NCBI RefSeq assembly: GCF_004327355.1
Contig: NZ_QJUM01000005.1
Location: 124,001 to 188,000 of the forward strand
Direction: 5' to 3'
Source: Phytopseudomonas dryadis
GTDB taxonomy: Bacteria > Pseudomonadota > Gammaproteobacteria > Pseudomonadales > Pseudomonadaceae
Length of the DNA: 64,000 nucleotides
Part shown: in pieces, positions 26,487 to 35,414 of the stretch
How the letters are laid out: each line of letters opens with the position of its first letter
Position numbering within the stretch: position 1 is the first letter of the stretch
Program-made: the position numbers and the translations under genes
The notes under the pieces: model-generated
What the model was told of the DNA's origin: nothing
What the model saw: only the letters and a program-made list of their open reading frames with translations
Database searches by the model: none

Positions 26487-26557
26487 GTAGGAGTCGCGAC
26501 CCCGCGGCGATGGGGGCGTGATGCGGTTTTGCGCATCGCCCGCAAGCGGGCTCCTAC
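26487..26557. repeat. Paired REP-like element
   Basis: Arms GTAGGAGTCGCGACCCC and CGGGCTCCTAC face each other around a GCGATGGGG...GCATCGC core. Apart from this element, the hairpin at 26282 and the operator at 26649, the 487-base gap before pcaI holds no supported gene. Confidence 0.8.
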
Positions 26558-26648
26558 AGGGGCGGTGGTGGGCACACTCATGTAGTCGCGTTTCCGCGCC
26601 GAGGCCGACGTTTCTGGAAGAGGCACCCTCATATCCGGCTAGAGAATT

Positions 26649-26681
26649 GTTCGATTATCGAACTCTATGGCGATTATCGGA
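26649..26681. promoter_or_regulatory. Predicted PcaR operator of pcaIJF
   Basis: GTTCGATTATCGAAC at 26649-26663 is a perfect 7-1-7 palindrome and nearly matches the 15-base GTTCGATAATCGCAC site I recall for PcaR in P. putida. A second CGATTATCG core lies at 26671-26679, 19 bases centre to centre, and the pcaI ATG is about 80 bases further on. This gives the paired-site layout expected for an IclR-type activator. The pcaR gene itself is not in the window. Confidence 0.7.
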
Positions 26682-26759
26682 TTGTTTGCCAGGCGCTCGC
26701 CCTCTACTGTTGATTCACCCGGCGCCACCCCCGCGTCCTGACAAGAAACGAGATCGACC

Positions 26760-27611
26760 ATGGCTGAAATCCTCTCCCTGCGCGAAGCGGTCGAACGCTT
26801 CGTCCACGATGGCGACACCATCGCCCTCGAAGGCTTCACCCACCTGATTCCCACGGCGGCGTCCCACGAGCTGATTCGTCAGGGCAAGAAAGACCTGACC
26901 CTGGTACGCATGACGCCGGACCTGGTCTATGACCTGCTGATCGGTGCCGGCTGTGCCAAACGGCTGATCTTCTCCTGGGGTGGCAACCCCGGGGTCGGCT
27001 CGCTGCACCGTCTGCGCGACGCGGTGGAGAAACACTGGCCGCACAAGCTGGAAATCAGCGAACACAGCCATGCCGCCATGGCCAACGCCTATGTCGCTGG
27101 CGCATCCAACCTGCCGTTCGCCGTGCTGCGCGGTTATCAGGGCTCGGACCTGGTCAAGGTCAACCCGGAAATCAAATTCATCGACTGCCCGTACACCGGC
27201 GAGAGCCTGGCTACCGTGCCGAGCGTGCGTCCTGACGTCACCGTCATCCACGCGCAGAAGGCCGACCGCAAGGGCAACGTGCTGATCCAGGGCATTCTCG
27301 GTGTGCAGAAGGAGGCCGCCCTGGCTGCCAAGCGCTGCATCGTCACCGTCGAGGAAATCGTCGACGACCTGCAGGCGCCGATGAACGCCTGCGTACTGCC
27401 GAGCTGGGCACTGACCGCGGTCTGCGTGGTGCCGGGCGGTGCTCATCCATCCTATGCCCATGGCTATTACGAGCGCGACAACCGTTTCTACCAGGCCTGG
27501 GACCCCATCGCCCGCGACCGCGAAACCTTCACCGCCTGGATCGACGAATACATCCGCGGCACCGAGGATTTTGCGCAGTACCAGGCGAAAATTAACGGGG
27601 AGGCCAAGTGA
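26760..27611 (+). CDS. pcaI: 3-oxoadipate CoA-transferase subunit A (CatI/long PcaI type)
   Basis: Subunit A of the enzyme that moves CoA from succinyl-CoA to beta-ketoadipate. The product is 283 residues, longer than the roughly 230-residue P. putida PcaI. It resembles the CatI form known from P. knackmussii and the P. aeruginosa pca locus. Recognisable segments are DGDTIALEGFTHLIPTAA, LIFSWGGNPGVGSLHR, and GGAHPSYAHGYYERDNRFY near the C-terminus. It opens the pcaIJF operon, and its stop overlaps the pcaJ start (TGATG). Confidence 0.93.
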   Translation: MAEILSLREAVERFVHDGDTIALEGFTHLIPTAASHELIRQGKKDLTLVRMTPDLVYDLLIGAGCAKRLIFSWGGNPGVGSLHRLRDAVEKHWPHKLEISEHSHAAMANAYVAGASNLPFAVLRGYQGSDLVKVNPEIKFIDCPYTGESLATVPSVRPDVTVIHAQKADRKGNVLIQGILGVQKEAALAAKRCIVTVEEIVDDLQAPMNACVLPSWALTAVCVVPGGAHPSYAHGYYERDNRFYQAWDPIARDRETFTAWIDEYIRGTEDFAQYQAKINGEAK

Positions 27612-28393
27612 TGAGCGACTTCAACACCAATGAAATGATGACCGTGGCCGCCGCTCGCCGCCTCGGTAATGGCAGCGTGTGCTTCGTCGGCATCGGTTTG
27701 CCCTCCAAGGCGGCCAACCTGGCGCGCCTGACCCATGCCCCGGAAGTGGTACTGATCTACGAATCCGGCCCGATCGGCGCCAAGCCCACCGTGCTGCCGC
27801 TGTCCATCGGTGACGGCGAGCTGGCCGAGACTGCCGATACCGTGGTGCCGACCGGCGAGATCTTTCGCTACTGGTTGCAGGGCGGGCGTATCGATGTCGG
27901 CTTCCTCGGTGCCGCCCAGGTCGACAAGTTCGGCAACATCAACACCACGGTGATCGGTGATTACCATGCGCCGAAAGTGCGTCTGCCGGGTGCCGGTGGC
28001 GCGCCGGAGATCGCTGGCAGCGCCAAGAAGGTGCTGATCATCCTCAAGCAGGGGCATCGCACCTTCGTCGACAAGCTGGCGTTCATCACCTCGGTGGGCC
28101 ATGGCGAAGGTGGCGATCACCGCAAGCGTCTCGGCCTGCCAGGTGATGGCCCGGTAGCGATCATCACCGACCTGTGCATCATGGAGCCGGAAGCCGGCAG
28201 CAACGAATTCATCGTCACCTCCCTGCATCCGGGCGTGACCCGCGAACAGGTGGTCGAGAACACCGGCTGGCAGATCCGTTTCGCCGACAAGGTGACCACC
28301 ACCGAAGCGCCGAAGGCCGAAGAACTGGCTGCGCTGCGTGATCTGGAAGCACGCACCGCCGCTGCCCATGGGCAGAAGGGGAGTGACGAATGA
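27611..28393 (+). CDS. pcaJ: 3-oxoadipate CoA-transferase subunit B
   Basis: Subunit B, 260 residues, carries the catalytic glutamate that forms the CoA thioester intermediate, seen in [14 protein letters not shown]. Other family segments are [34 protein letters not shown] and [14 protein letters not shown] 27611 fits a GGGAGG ribosome site at about eight bases and overlaps the pcaI stop. The 3' end overlaps pcaF by four bases, so pcaI, pcaJ and pcaF are coupled. Confidence 0.94.
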   Translation: MSDFNTNEMMTVAAARRLGNGSVCFVGIGLPSKAANLARLTHAPEVVLIYESGPIGAKPTVLPLSIGDGELAETADTVVPTGEIFRYWLQGGRIDVGFLGAAQVDKFGNINTTVIGDYHAPKVRLPGAGGAPEIAGSAKKVLIILKQGHRTFVDKLAFITSVGHGEGGDHRKRLGLPGDGPVAIITDLCIMEPEAGSNEFIVTSLHPGVTREQVVENTGWQIRFADKVTTTEAPKAEELAALRDLEARTAAAHGQKGSDE

Positions 28394-29595
28394 CTCGCGA
28401 CGTATTCATTTGCGATGCGGTGCGTACGCCGATCGGTCGGCTCAATGGCGGCCTGTCCGCGGTACGCGCCGACGACCTGGCGGCGATTCCGCTGAAAGCG
28501 TTGATCGAACGTAACCCGCAGGTCGACTGGTCGGCGGTCGATGAAGTGTTCATGGGCTGCGCCAATCAGTCCGGCGAGGACAACCGCAACGTCGCCCGCA
28601 TGGCGCTGCTGCTCGCTGGCCTGCCGGAGACGGTGCCGGGCGTGACCCTCAACCGCCTCTGCGCCTCGGGCATGGAAGCGGTGGGCGCTGCCTTCCGAGC
28701 CATCGCTTCCGGCGAAATGGAACTGGCCATCGCTGCCGGCGTCGAGTCGATGACCCGCGCGCCCTACGTGATGGGCAAGGCCGACAGCGCCTTCGGTCGT
28801 GGCCAGAAGCTGGAAGACACCACCCTGGGCTGGCGCTTCGTCAACCCGGCGATGAAGGAGCGCTACGGCGTCGATCCGATGCCGGTCACCGGCGACAACG
28901 TCGCCGAGGACTACGGCGTCAGCCGCGCCGACCAGGATACCTTCGCCCTGCGCAGCCAGCAGCGTGCCGCGGCGGCCCGGGAAAGCGGCTACTACGCCGA
29001 GGAGATCGTGCCGGTGGTGATCAAGACCAGGAAGGGCGAGACCGTCGTCGACAGCGACGAGCACCCGCGTGCCGATACCAGCGCCGAGGGCCTGGCCAAG
29101 CTCAAGCCGGTCAATGGCGCGGACAAGACGGTCACTGCGGGCAACGCCTCGGGCCTCAATGACGGCGCCTCGGCGATGATCCTGGCGTCTGCCGACGCGG
29201 TGCGCAAATACGGCCTCAAGGCTCGCGCCAAGGTGCTCGGCATGGCCAGCGGCGGGGTGGCGCCGCGGATCATGGGCGTCGGCCCGGTGCCGGCGGTGCG
29301 CAAGCTGCTGGCGCGCCTGAACCTGGATATCGAGGCCTTCGATGTGATCGAGTTGAACGAGGCGTTCGCCGCCCAGGGCCTGGCGGTTACCCGCGACCTC
29401 GGCCTGGCCGATGACAGCCCCAGGGTCAACCCCAATGGTGGCGCCATCGCCCTCGGCCATCCGCTGGGCATGAGCGGCAACCGCCTGGTGCTGACCGCCG
29501 TCCATCACCTGGAAAAGACCGGCGGCAAGCTCGGGTTGGCGACCATGTGCGTGGGCGTCGGCCAGGGCCTGGCGCTGGCCATCGAGCGCGTCTAG
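28390..29595 (+). CDS. pcaF: Beta-ketoadipyl-CoA thiolase
   Basis: Cleaves beta-ketoadipyl-CoA to succinyl-CoA and acetyl-CoA, the last step of the pathway. The 401-residue thiolase begins [20 protein letters not shown]. Cys91 in [12 protein letters not shown] is the nucleophile, the His lies in [12 protein letters not shown], and the second Cys is in TMCVGVGQG. The GHPLGMSG variant (Met rather than Ala) is usual in PcaF. ATGA overlap with pcaJ. Confidence 0.95.
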   Translation: MTRDVFICDAVRTPIGRLNGGLSAVRADDLAAIPLKALIERNPQVDWSAVDEVFMGCANQSGEDNRNVARMALLLAGLPETVPGVTLNRLCASGMEAVGAAFRAIASGEMELAIAAGVESMTRAPYVMGKADSAFGRGQKLEDTTLGWRFVNPAMKERYGVDPMPVTGDNVAEDYGVSRADQDTFALRSQQRAAAARESGYYAEEIVPVVIKTRKGETVVDSDEHPRADTSAEGLAKLKPVNGADKTVTAGNASGLNDGASAMILASADAVRKYGLKARAKVLGMASGGVAPRIMGVGPVPAVRKLLARLNLDIEAFDVIELNEAFAAQGLAVTRDLGLADDSPRVNPNGGAIALGHPLGMSGNRLVLTAVHHLEKTGGKLGLATMCVGVGQGLALAIERV

Positions 29596-29630
29596 AAGCC
29601 TGTATATACGGCCGCAAAAAGGCGATAGCA

Positions 29631-29765
29631 GCCACAAGCTGCAAGCTTCAAGCGGCAAGTTAAAAGCGGCCCGGAGCGCTCTATCGCTCTTGCTTCTGTC
29701 TTGCAGCTTGAAGCTTGCGGCTTGCAGCTCAATGGCTGCTCTTGCCTTTAACTTGAAGCTTGAGC
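29631..29765. repeat. Tract of CAAGCTTCAAGC-type repeats
   Basis: Alternating AGCTGCAAGCTTCAAGC and GCAGCTTGAAGCTTGCGGC blocks give several overlapping inverted repeats. They flank a short unrelated core, and the tract runs into the hairpin at 29767. Similar tracts are common between genes in this part of the genus. Confidence 0.7.
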
Positions 29766-29766
29766 T

Positions 29767-29818
29767 CGTAGGATGGGTGCAACCCATCAATATACCGATG
29801 GGTTGCACCCATCCTACG
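29767..29818. repeat. 52-base perfect-stem hairpin repeat, copy 1
   Basis: CGTAGGATGGGTGCAACCC and its exact complement form a 21-base-pair stem around a 10-base loop. Copy 2 (39143-39194) differs at only a few stem positions, and the changes are compensated so that pairing is kept. Confidence 0.9.
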
Positions 29819-30025
29819 TCCGCTTGCGCCTTGTCCTGGCCAATTGCCTGGCCGGCGAGATCGTTGACAGGTACCAAGCATTTGCTTGCTTCGGTATCGG
29901 GCAGGGTTCCACGCAGCCATGTCCGGTACCCTTGCACGCGATCGCCCAGGGCGATAATGCTCGAATCATTTGGTTACATGTAAGTCGGAGTAGGGGAAGG
30001 TTCCGTCCCTTACCAGTGAGTATCC

Positions 30026-31342
30026 ATGATGAGTTCTGATGCCAGCACGGTGTATCAAGCACCCCACTACAGCGCCGAAGAACGGCGCAAGCGTATCTTC
30101 GCCATCGTCGGCGCTTCGTCCGGCAACCTGGTCGAGTGGTTCGACTTCTACGTCTACGCCTTCTGCGCGATCTATTTCGCCCCGGCCTTCTTTCCCTCCG
30201 ACGACCCCACCGTGCAACTGCTCAACACTGCCGGTGTGTTCGCCGCCGGCTTTCTGATGCGGCCGATCGGTGGCTGGGTGTTCGGTCGCATCGCCGACAA
30301 GTACGGGCGCAAGGTGTCGATGATGATCTCGGTGCTGATGATGTGCCTGGGCTCGCTGGCCATCGCCTTCATGCCGACCTACGACAGCATCGGCACCCTG
30401 GCGCCGCTGCTGCTGTTGCTGGCCCGTCTGTTCCAGGGCCTGTCGGTGGGCGGCGAGTACGGCACCACGGCCACCTACATGAGCGAGGTGGCGCTCAAGG
30501 GCCAGCGCGGCTTCTTCGCCTCGTTCCAGTACGTCACCCTGATCGGCGGGCAACTGCTGGCGGTATTGGTGGTGGTGATCCTGCAGCAACTGCTCAGCGA
30601 GGACGAGCTGCGTGCCTGGGGCTGGCGCATCCCCTTCGTCATCGGTGCCCTGGCCGCGGTAGTGGCCTTCTACCTGCGTCGCTCGCTGGACGAGACCGCC
30701 AAGGACGATCAGCTCGGCAGCCAGGAGTCGGGCAGCATCGTGCACCTGTTCAAGCACCACAAGGCGGCCTTCTTCACCGTGCTCGGCTACACCGCCGGCG
30801 GCTCGCTGATCTTCTACACCTTCACCACCTACATGCAGAAGTACCTGGTCAACTCGGCGGGCATGAGCGCCAAGACCGCCAGCGGCATCATGACCGGCGC
30901 GCTGTTCCTGTTCATGATCATGCAGCCGCTGTTCGGCGCCTTGTCCGACCGTATCGGCCGGCGTACCTCGATGCTCTGGTTCGGCGCCCTGGGGGCGATC
31001 TTCACCTGGCCGATCCTGGCGCTGCTGCACACGGTACAGAGCCCGGTGCTGGCCTTCCTGCTGATCATTGTGGCCCTGGCCATCGTCAGTCTGTATACCT
31101 CCATCAGCGGCCTGGTGAAGGCCGAGATGTTCCCGCCCGAGGTGCGCGCGCTCGGTGTCGGCCTGGCCTATGCGGTGGCCAACGCGCTGTTCGGCGGTTC
31201 CGCCGAGTACGTGGCCCTGGGGCTGAAGTCCATCGGCCTGGAACAGACCTTCTACTGGTACGTCTCGGGCATGATGGTGCTGGCCTTCCTGGTCAGCTTG
31301 CGTCTGCCGCGTCAGGCCAGTTATCTACACCATGATCATTGA
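30026..31342 (+). CDS. pcaT: MFS (metabolite:H+ symporter) transporter PcaT
   Basis: A 438-residue, 12-helix symporter of the MHS branch, as in PcaT (beta-ketoadipate/dicarboxylate uptake) and alpha-ketoglutarate permease. Family motifs are [16 protein letters not shown] in helix 1, the loop [14 protein letters not shown] between helices 2 and 3, and [13 protein letters not shown] in helix 4. [13 protein letters not shown] follows in the second half. It is placed between pcaF and pcaB, the order found in P. aeruginosa. The true substrate could also be another aromatic-pathway acid. Confidence 0.88.
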   Translation: MMSSDASTVYQAPHYSAEERRKRIFAIVGASSGNLVEWFDFYVYAFCAIYFAPAFFPSDDPTVQLLNTAGVFAAGFLMRPIGGWVFGRIADKYGRKVSMMISVLMMCLGSLAIAFMPTYDSIGTLAPLLLLLARLFQGLSVGGEYGTTATYMSEVALKGQRGFFASFQYVTLIGGQLLAVLVVVILQQLLSEDELRAWGWRIPFVIGALAAVVAFYLRRSLDETAKDDQLGSQESGSIVHLFKHHKAAFFTVLGYTAGGSLIFYTFTTYMQKYLVNSAGMSAKTASGIMTGALFLFMIMQPLFGALSDRIGRRTSMLWFGALGAIFTWPILALLHTVQSPVLAFLLIIVALAIVSLYTSISGLVKAEMFPPEVRALGVGLAYAVANALFGGSAEYVALGLKSIGLEQTFYWYVSGMMVLAFLVSLRLPRQASYLHHDH

Positions 31343-31360
31343 CCACGGAGTTAGCGCAGT

Positions 31361-32740
31361 ATGAGTTCGAGGCCCAGCAGCCAGTTGTTCGATGCCTATT
31401 TCACCAGCGCGCCGATGCGCCAGGTGTTCAGCGACCATGGCCGCGTGCAGGGCATGCTCGACTTCGAAGCGGCGCTGGCCAGGGCCGAGGCCTCGGTGGG
31501 GGTGATTCCATCGACGGTGGTGGCGGATATCGAAGCCGCCTGCCGGGCCGAACTCTATGATTTCGACGCCCTGGCGGTGGCCATCGGCAGTGCCGGCAAC
31601 TCGGCGATTCCGCTGGTCAAGGCCCTGGGCAAGCGCATCGCCGCGCAGAGCGAAGAGGCCGAGCGCTACGTGCACCTGGGCGCCACCAGCCAGGACGCCA
31701 TGGACACCGGCCTGGTGCTGCAACTGCGCGCCGCCATCGCGCTGCTGGAGAGGGATCTGGCCGCGCTGAGCGAAGCGTTGGCCGAACAGGCCGAGCGCCA
31801 TGCCGAAACCCCCATGGCCGGGCGCACCTGGCTGCAGCACGCCACACCGGTGACCCTGGGCATGAAGATCGCCGGTTGGCTGGGCGCGGTCGACCGTCAT
31901 CGCCAGCGCCTCGACGAACTCAAGCCGCGTTTGCTGTGCCTGCAGTTCGGCGGCGCCTCTGGCAGCCTGGCGGCGCTGGGCGACAAGGCCTGGCCGGTGG
32001 CCGAGGCCCTGGCCGCTGAGCTGGCGCTGCAACTGCCGGAGCAACCCTGGCACACCCAGCGTGATCGCCTGGTCGAGTTCGCCAGCCTGCTCGGCCTGAT
32101 CGCCGGCAGCCTGGGCAAACTCGGCCGCGACCTCAGCCTGCTGATGCAGACCGAGGCCGGCGAGCTGTTCGAGCCATCCGCGCCGGGCAAGGGCGGCTCC
32201 TCTACCATGCCGCACAAACGCAATCCGGTCAGCGCCGCGGTGCTGATCGGCGCCGCCACCCGCGCCCCCGGCCTGGTGGCGACCATGCTGGCGGCCATGC
32301 CCCAGGAGCACGAGCGCAGCCTCGGCTTGTGGCACGCCGAGTGGGAGACCCTGCCGGAACTCTGCTGCCTGGTGTCCGGTGCGCTGCAGCAGGCGCTGCT
32401 GGTGGTGCCGGGGCTGGAAGTGGATGCCGGGCGCATGGGCCGCAACCTCGACCTGACCCGTGGCCTGGTGCTGGCCGAGGCGGTGAGCATCGCCCTGGCG
32501 CAGCGCATCGGCCGCGATGCCGCCCACCACCTCGTCGAACAGTGCTGCAAGCAGGCGGTGAAGGAGGGCGCTCATCTGCGTGAGGTGCTGAGCGGCAATG
32601 CCGAGGTCGCTGCCCAGCTATCCGCAGAAGAGCTGGATCGCCTGCTCGATCCCGCCCATTACCTGGGCCAGGCTCGCCGCTGGGTCGAGCGTGCCGTGGC
32701 GCAGAGCCGTCAACTGGAACAAAAAAACGCTTCTCGTTAG
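31361..32740 (+). CDS. pcaB: 3-carboxy-cis,cis-muconate cycloisomerase
   Basis: A 459-residue member of the fumarase/aspartase superfamily that lactonises 3-carboxymuconate in the protocatechuate branch. The superfamily signature is GKGGSSTMPHKRNPVSAAV. HLGATSQDAMDTG and HATPVTLGMKIAGW line the active site. The C-terminal domain is helical and ends in a basic tail. It lies 18 bases after pcaT, with a GAGTTAGCGCAGT leader. The enzyme has no substrate unless pcaGH are elsewhere in the genome. Confidence 0.95.
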   Translation: MSSRPSSQLFDAYFTSAPMRQVFSDHGRVQGMLDFEAALARAEASVGVIPSTVVADIEAACRAELYDFDALAVAIGSAGNSAIPLVKALGKRIAAQSEEAERYVHLGATSQDAMDTGLVLQLRAAIALLERDLAALSEALAEQAERHAETPMAGRTWLQHATPVTLGMKIAGWLGAVDRHRQRLDELKPRLLCLQFGGASGSLAALGDKAWPVAEALAAELALQLPEQPWHTQRDRLVEFASLLGLIAGSLGKLGRDLSLLMQTEAGELFEPSAPGKGGSSTMPHKRNPVSAAVLIGAATRAPGLVATMLAAMPQEHERSLGLWHAEWETLPELCCLVSGALQQALLVVPGLEVDAGRMGRNLDLTRGLVLAEAVSIALAQRIGRDAAHHLVEQCCKQAVKEGAHLREVLSGNAEVAAQLSAEELDRLLDPAHYLGQARRWVERAVAQSRQLEQKNASR

Positions 32741-32749
32741 GAGATTGTC

Positions 32750-33538
32750 ATGCCTGTGGTATCCCTCGCCGATGGCGACCTGAACTACCAACTCGAAGGC
32801 CCGGCGGATGCGCCGGTACTGGTGCTGTCCAATTCCCTGGGCACCAACCTGCATATGTGGGACGCGCAGATTCCGGCGTTCACCGAGCATTTTCGCGTGT
32901 TGCGTTACGACACGCGTGGCCATGGCCAGTCACTGGTCAGCCCGGGCTTTTACAGCATCGAGCAGAACGGTCACGACGTATTGGCACTGCTCGATGCACT
33001 GGATATCGACAAGGTGCATTTCTGCGGCCTGTCCATGGGCGGTCTGATCGGCCAGTGGTTCGGTATCAACGCGGCCGAGCGCCTGCAGCGTCTGGTGCTG
33101 TGCAACACCGGCGCCAAGATCGGCACGGACGAGGTGTGGAACACGCGCATCGACACCGTGCTCAAGGGCGGCGAGAAGGCCATGCGCGACCTGCGCGATG
33201 CCTCGATCGAGCGCTGGTTCACCCCGTCGTTCGCCGCTGGGCATCCGCAGCAGGTCGAGGCCATCGTCAGCATGCTGGCGCAGACCTCGCCCCAGGGTTA
33301 TGCGGCCAACTGCGCCGCGGTGCGCGATGCCGATTTCCGCGAGCAGATCGCCGCGATCGGTGCGCCGACCCTGATCGTCTGCGGCACTGGCGACGCGGTG
33401 ACCACTCCCGAGCACGGCCGCTTCATGCAGGCGCGTATCGCCGGTGCGCAGCTGGTCGAGTTCGACGCCGCGCACCTGTCCAACGTCCAGGCTGGCGAGC
33501 TGTTCACCCGGCGCGTGCTGAGCTTCCTGCAAGCCTGA
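32750..33538 (+). CDS. pcaD: 3-oxoadipate enol-lactonase
   Basis: A 262-residue alpha/beta hydrolase that opens beta-ketoadipate enol-lactone, the point where the catechol and protocatechuate branches meet. The nucleophile is Ser95 in CGLSMGGLIG. SNSLGTNLHMWD forms the oxyanion region, RYDTRGHGQS is typical, and the C-terminal His lies in DAAHLSNVQ. A TAGGAGATTGTC site precedes the ATG, and it follows pcaB by nine bases. Confidence 0.95.
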   Translation: MPVVSLADGDLNYQLEGPADAPVLVLSNSLGTNLHMWDAQIPAFTEHFRVLRYDTRGHGQSLVSPGFYSIEQNGHDVLALLDALDIDKVHFCGLSMGGLIGQWFGINAAERLQRLVLCNTGAKIGTDEVWNTRIDTVLKGGEKAMRDLRDASIERWFTPSFAAGHPQQVEAIVSMLAQTSPQGYAANCAAVRDADFREQIAAIGAPTLIVCGTGDAVTTPEHGRFMQARIAGAQLVEFDAAHLSNVQAGELFTRRVLSFLQA

Positions 33539-33631
33539 CCAGCTCAAGACGGGCGAGCCGCGAGCCGGGTCCGTCGCGGCCAAAGCCCTTCCCACAGCCT
33601 CATTATTTCCTGAATAGAAGTGGAGCATCGG

Positions 33632-34030
33632 ATGGACGAAAAACAACGCTATGAAGCCGGCATGCAGGTGCGCCGCGCCGTGTTGGGCGACGCTCACGTC
33701 GACCGCAGCCTGGAGAAACTGACACCGTTCAATGAAGAGTTCCAGGAAATGATCACCCGTCATGCCTGGGGCGATATCTGGACGCGTCCGGGATTGCCGC
33801 GGCATACCCGCAGCCTGATCACCATCGCCATGCTGATCGGCATGAACCGCGAGGGTGAGCTGAAGCTGCACCTGCGTGCCGCGAAGAACAACGGCGTGAC
33901 CCGCGACGAGATCAAGGAAGTGCTGATGCAGAGCGCGATCTATTGCGGTATTCCCGCCGCCAACGCCACCTTCCACCTCGCCGAAGAGCTGTGGGACGAA
34001 GTCGGCGTGGAATCCCTCGACAAGGCGTGA
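33632..34030 (+). CDS. pcaC: 4-carboxymuconolactone decarboxylase
   Basis: A 132-residue protein of the CMD/AhpD family that decarboxylates 4-carboxymuconolactone to the enol-lactone used by PcaD. Family features are RRAVLGDAHVDRS, HAWGDIWTRPGLPRHTRSL and LMQSAIYCGIPAANATFH, with the conserved Cys and His. ATG 33632 is preferred over GTG 33620 because it follows a TGGAG site and gives the usual N-terminus MDEKQRYEAG. The 93-base gap after pcaD contains nothing recognisable. Confidence 0.95.
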   Translation: MDEKQRYEAGMQVRRAVLGDAHVDRSLEKLTPFNEEFQEMITRHAWGDIWTRPGLPRHTRSLITIAMLIGMNREGELKLHLRAAKNNGVTRDEIKEVLMQSAIYCGIPAANATFHLAEELWDEVGVESLDKA

Positions 34031-34042
34031 TCGCACAGTAGG

Positions 34043-34066
34043 GTGGAAGACGCTGTTTTCTTCCAC
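34043..34066 (-). repeat. 24-base hairpin repeat (GTGGAAGA family), copy 1
   Basis: An 8-base-pair perfect stem (GTGGAAGA / TCTTCCAC) with an 8-base loop, 12 bases after pcaC. It is the exact reverse complement of the copies at 42567 and 51762. All three carry GTAGG on the same relative side. It could serve as the terminator of pcaDC. Confidence 0.85.
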
Positions 34067-34097
34067 CGCTGCACCGATGCATATTCATCGATGCATT

Positions 34098-34129
34098 CCC
34101 GGGTATCGCTTCGCTCCACCCGGGCTACG
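34098..34129. repeat. Hairpin repeat of the GGTATCGC...GGGCTACG family
   Basis: CCCGGGT and ACCCGGG pair around a TATCGCTTCGCTCC loop, followed by CTACG. Related copies occur at 45883-45965 and 51806-51879. Confidence 0.75.
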
Positions 34130-34152
34130 GTTTTGTTGTTCGCCGCGTTCGT

Positions 34153-34525
34153 GTAGGCGCTGCGCCCTCGCAGCGAATGGCGGTCACGCTCCAGATTCTG
34201 CGGGATGGCCGCCATCGTTTCGCGCCGGGGCGACGCTCCTACACGATCGGTGGTTTGCCGCGATTGACTGTAGGCACTGCGACCTCGCAGCGAATGGTGG
34301 CCACGCCACGGATTCTGCGGGATGGCCGCCATCGTTTCGCGCCGGGGGCGGCGCTCCTACACGGTCGGTGGTTTGTCGCAATACTGTAGGAGCTGCGCCC
34401 TCGCAGCGAATGGTGGCCACGCCACGGATTCTGCGGGGTGGCCGCAATCGTTTCGCGCCGGGGGCGGTGCTCCTACAGGGCGCCGTGGTTTTCTGTAGGC
34501 GCTGCACGCCCGCGCGGGGCGGGGC
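34153..34525. repeat. Tandem array of 3.3 REP-pair units
   Basis: Units start at GTAGG 34153, 34270, 34386 and 34495, so the periods are 117, 116 and 109 bases. Each complete unit has a left arm (GTAGGCGCTGCGCCCTCGC), a spacer with GGATTCTGCGGGATGGCCGC and an inverted right arm (GCGCTCCTAC). The fourth unit is cut to its left arm. With the hairpins before it, this array fills the 510-base gap between pcaC and the convergent aldo/keto reductase gene. Confidence 0.9.
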
Positions 34526-34540
34526 TTTTACCTCAGGCGC

Positions 34541-35374
34541 TTACCACTTCGGCGCGAAATCCGGGTTCACCAGGCGGCGATCCTTCGGCAGGCTGGCGAT
34601 CAGGGCGCGATCCTCGTCGTCCAGGCGGATATCCAGGGCGGCCAGGTTGGCGCGCTGGTTGTCTATGCCGCTGGCCTTGGGGATGGCCGCGACGTGGTCC
34701 TGGGCCAGCAACCACTGCAGCACCACCTGGCTGGGAAACACGCCGTGCTTGGCGGCGATCTGACGGATTTCCGGCAATTTCGCGGCCTCGCCACGGGCCA
34801 GCGGGCTGTAGGCGGTGAAGGCGAGGTTGTGTTCGCGGGCGTAGTCGAGCAGCGGTTGCTGGTCGAGCAGCACGTGGTACTCCACCTGGATCGCGGCGAT
34901 GGGCGCGGCGAATTCCTCGATGCTCTGGCGCAGCAGCGGCAAGGGGAAGTTGGCCACCCCGATATTCAGCGCCTTGCCTTCGTCGCGCAGGGCCGCCAGG
35001 GTTTCCAGGCTGCGGCGCAAGTCGTCGCCGGCCAGGCTGCCGGCATTGCCCGGCCAGTGGATCAGGAACAGGTCGACATAGTCGCTGCGCAATGCCTGCA
35101 GGCTGTCGCTGAGCGAGGCGCGCATGTCGGCCGGCTGCAGCTTGTCCCACCAGACCTTGGTGGTGACGTGAATCTTCTCGCGTTCGACCTGGGTCTCGGC
35201 CAGCGCCTTGCCCACTGCCGCTTCGTTTTCGTAGGCCGCGGCCGTGTCGATATGCCGGTAGCCCAGTTCCAGCGCCTGGCGTACGGCGCGGGTGCATTCC
35301 TCGTCCTTCATGGGCCAGGTGCCCAGGCCCAGTTTCGGCATGTTCAGTTGGTAGCGGTTGCGGATGGCCTGCAT
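34541..35374 (-). CDS. Aldo/keto reductase (2,5-diketogluconate reductase-like)
   Basis: A 277-residue NADPH-dependent (beta/alpha)8 reductase. The catalytic tetrad is visible: Asp in GYRHIDTAAAY, the Tyr of AAYENE, Lys in VTTKVWWDK and His in FLIHWPG. NADPH-binding elements are GVANFPL, SPLARGE and AIPKASGIDNQRAN. It is closest in layout to DkgB-type enzymes that act on small aldehydes and 2-keto sugars. It lies 40 bases after the FAD dehydrogenase on the same strand, so the two are probably co-transcribed. Confidence 0.9.
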   Translation of the reverse strand: MQAIRNRYQLNMPKLGLGTWPMKDEECTRAVRQALELGYRHIDTAAAYENEAAVGKALAETQVEREKIHVTTKVWWDKLQPADMRASLSDSLQALRSDYVDLFLIHWPGNAGSLAGDDLRRSLETLAALRDEGKALNIGVANFPLPLLRQSIEEFAAPIAAIQVEYHVLLDQQPLLDYAREHNLAFTAYSPLARGEAAKLPEIRQIAAKHGVFPSQVVLQWLLAQDHVAAIPKASGIDNQRANLAALDIRLDDEDRALIASLPKDRRLVNPDFAPKW

Positions 35375-35414
35375 GGAACTCTCTCCTGTCGAGGGACGGT
35401 GTGCCGGCTATTGG

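Larger units (their letters stand above)
29596..30025. other. Repeat-filled gap between pcaF and pcaT
   Basis: No gene is supported. A tract of CAAGCTTCAAGC/GCTTGAAGCTTGC repeats occupies 29631-29765 and a 52-base hairpin 29767-29818. The remaining 200 bases should hold the pcaT promoter because the repeats would separate it from pcaIJF, but no confident -35/-10 pair or PcaR-like palindrome was found there. Confidence 0.5.

Noticed and set aside
24068..29937. Several 300-600 codon minus-strand frames opposite the PQQ dehydrogenase and pcaIJF
   Set aside because: Strong third-position GC of the + strand genes creates them; no start signals or motifs.
34153..34525. Regularly spaced repeats as a possible CRISPR array
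   Set aside because: Period of about 116 bases, internal inverted arms, similar spacers and no cas genes identify REP-pair units.
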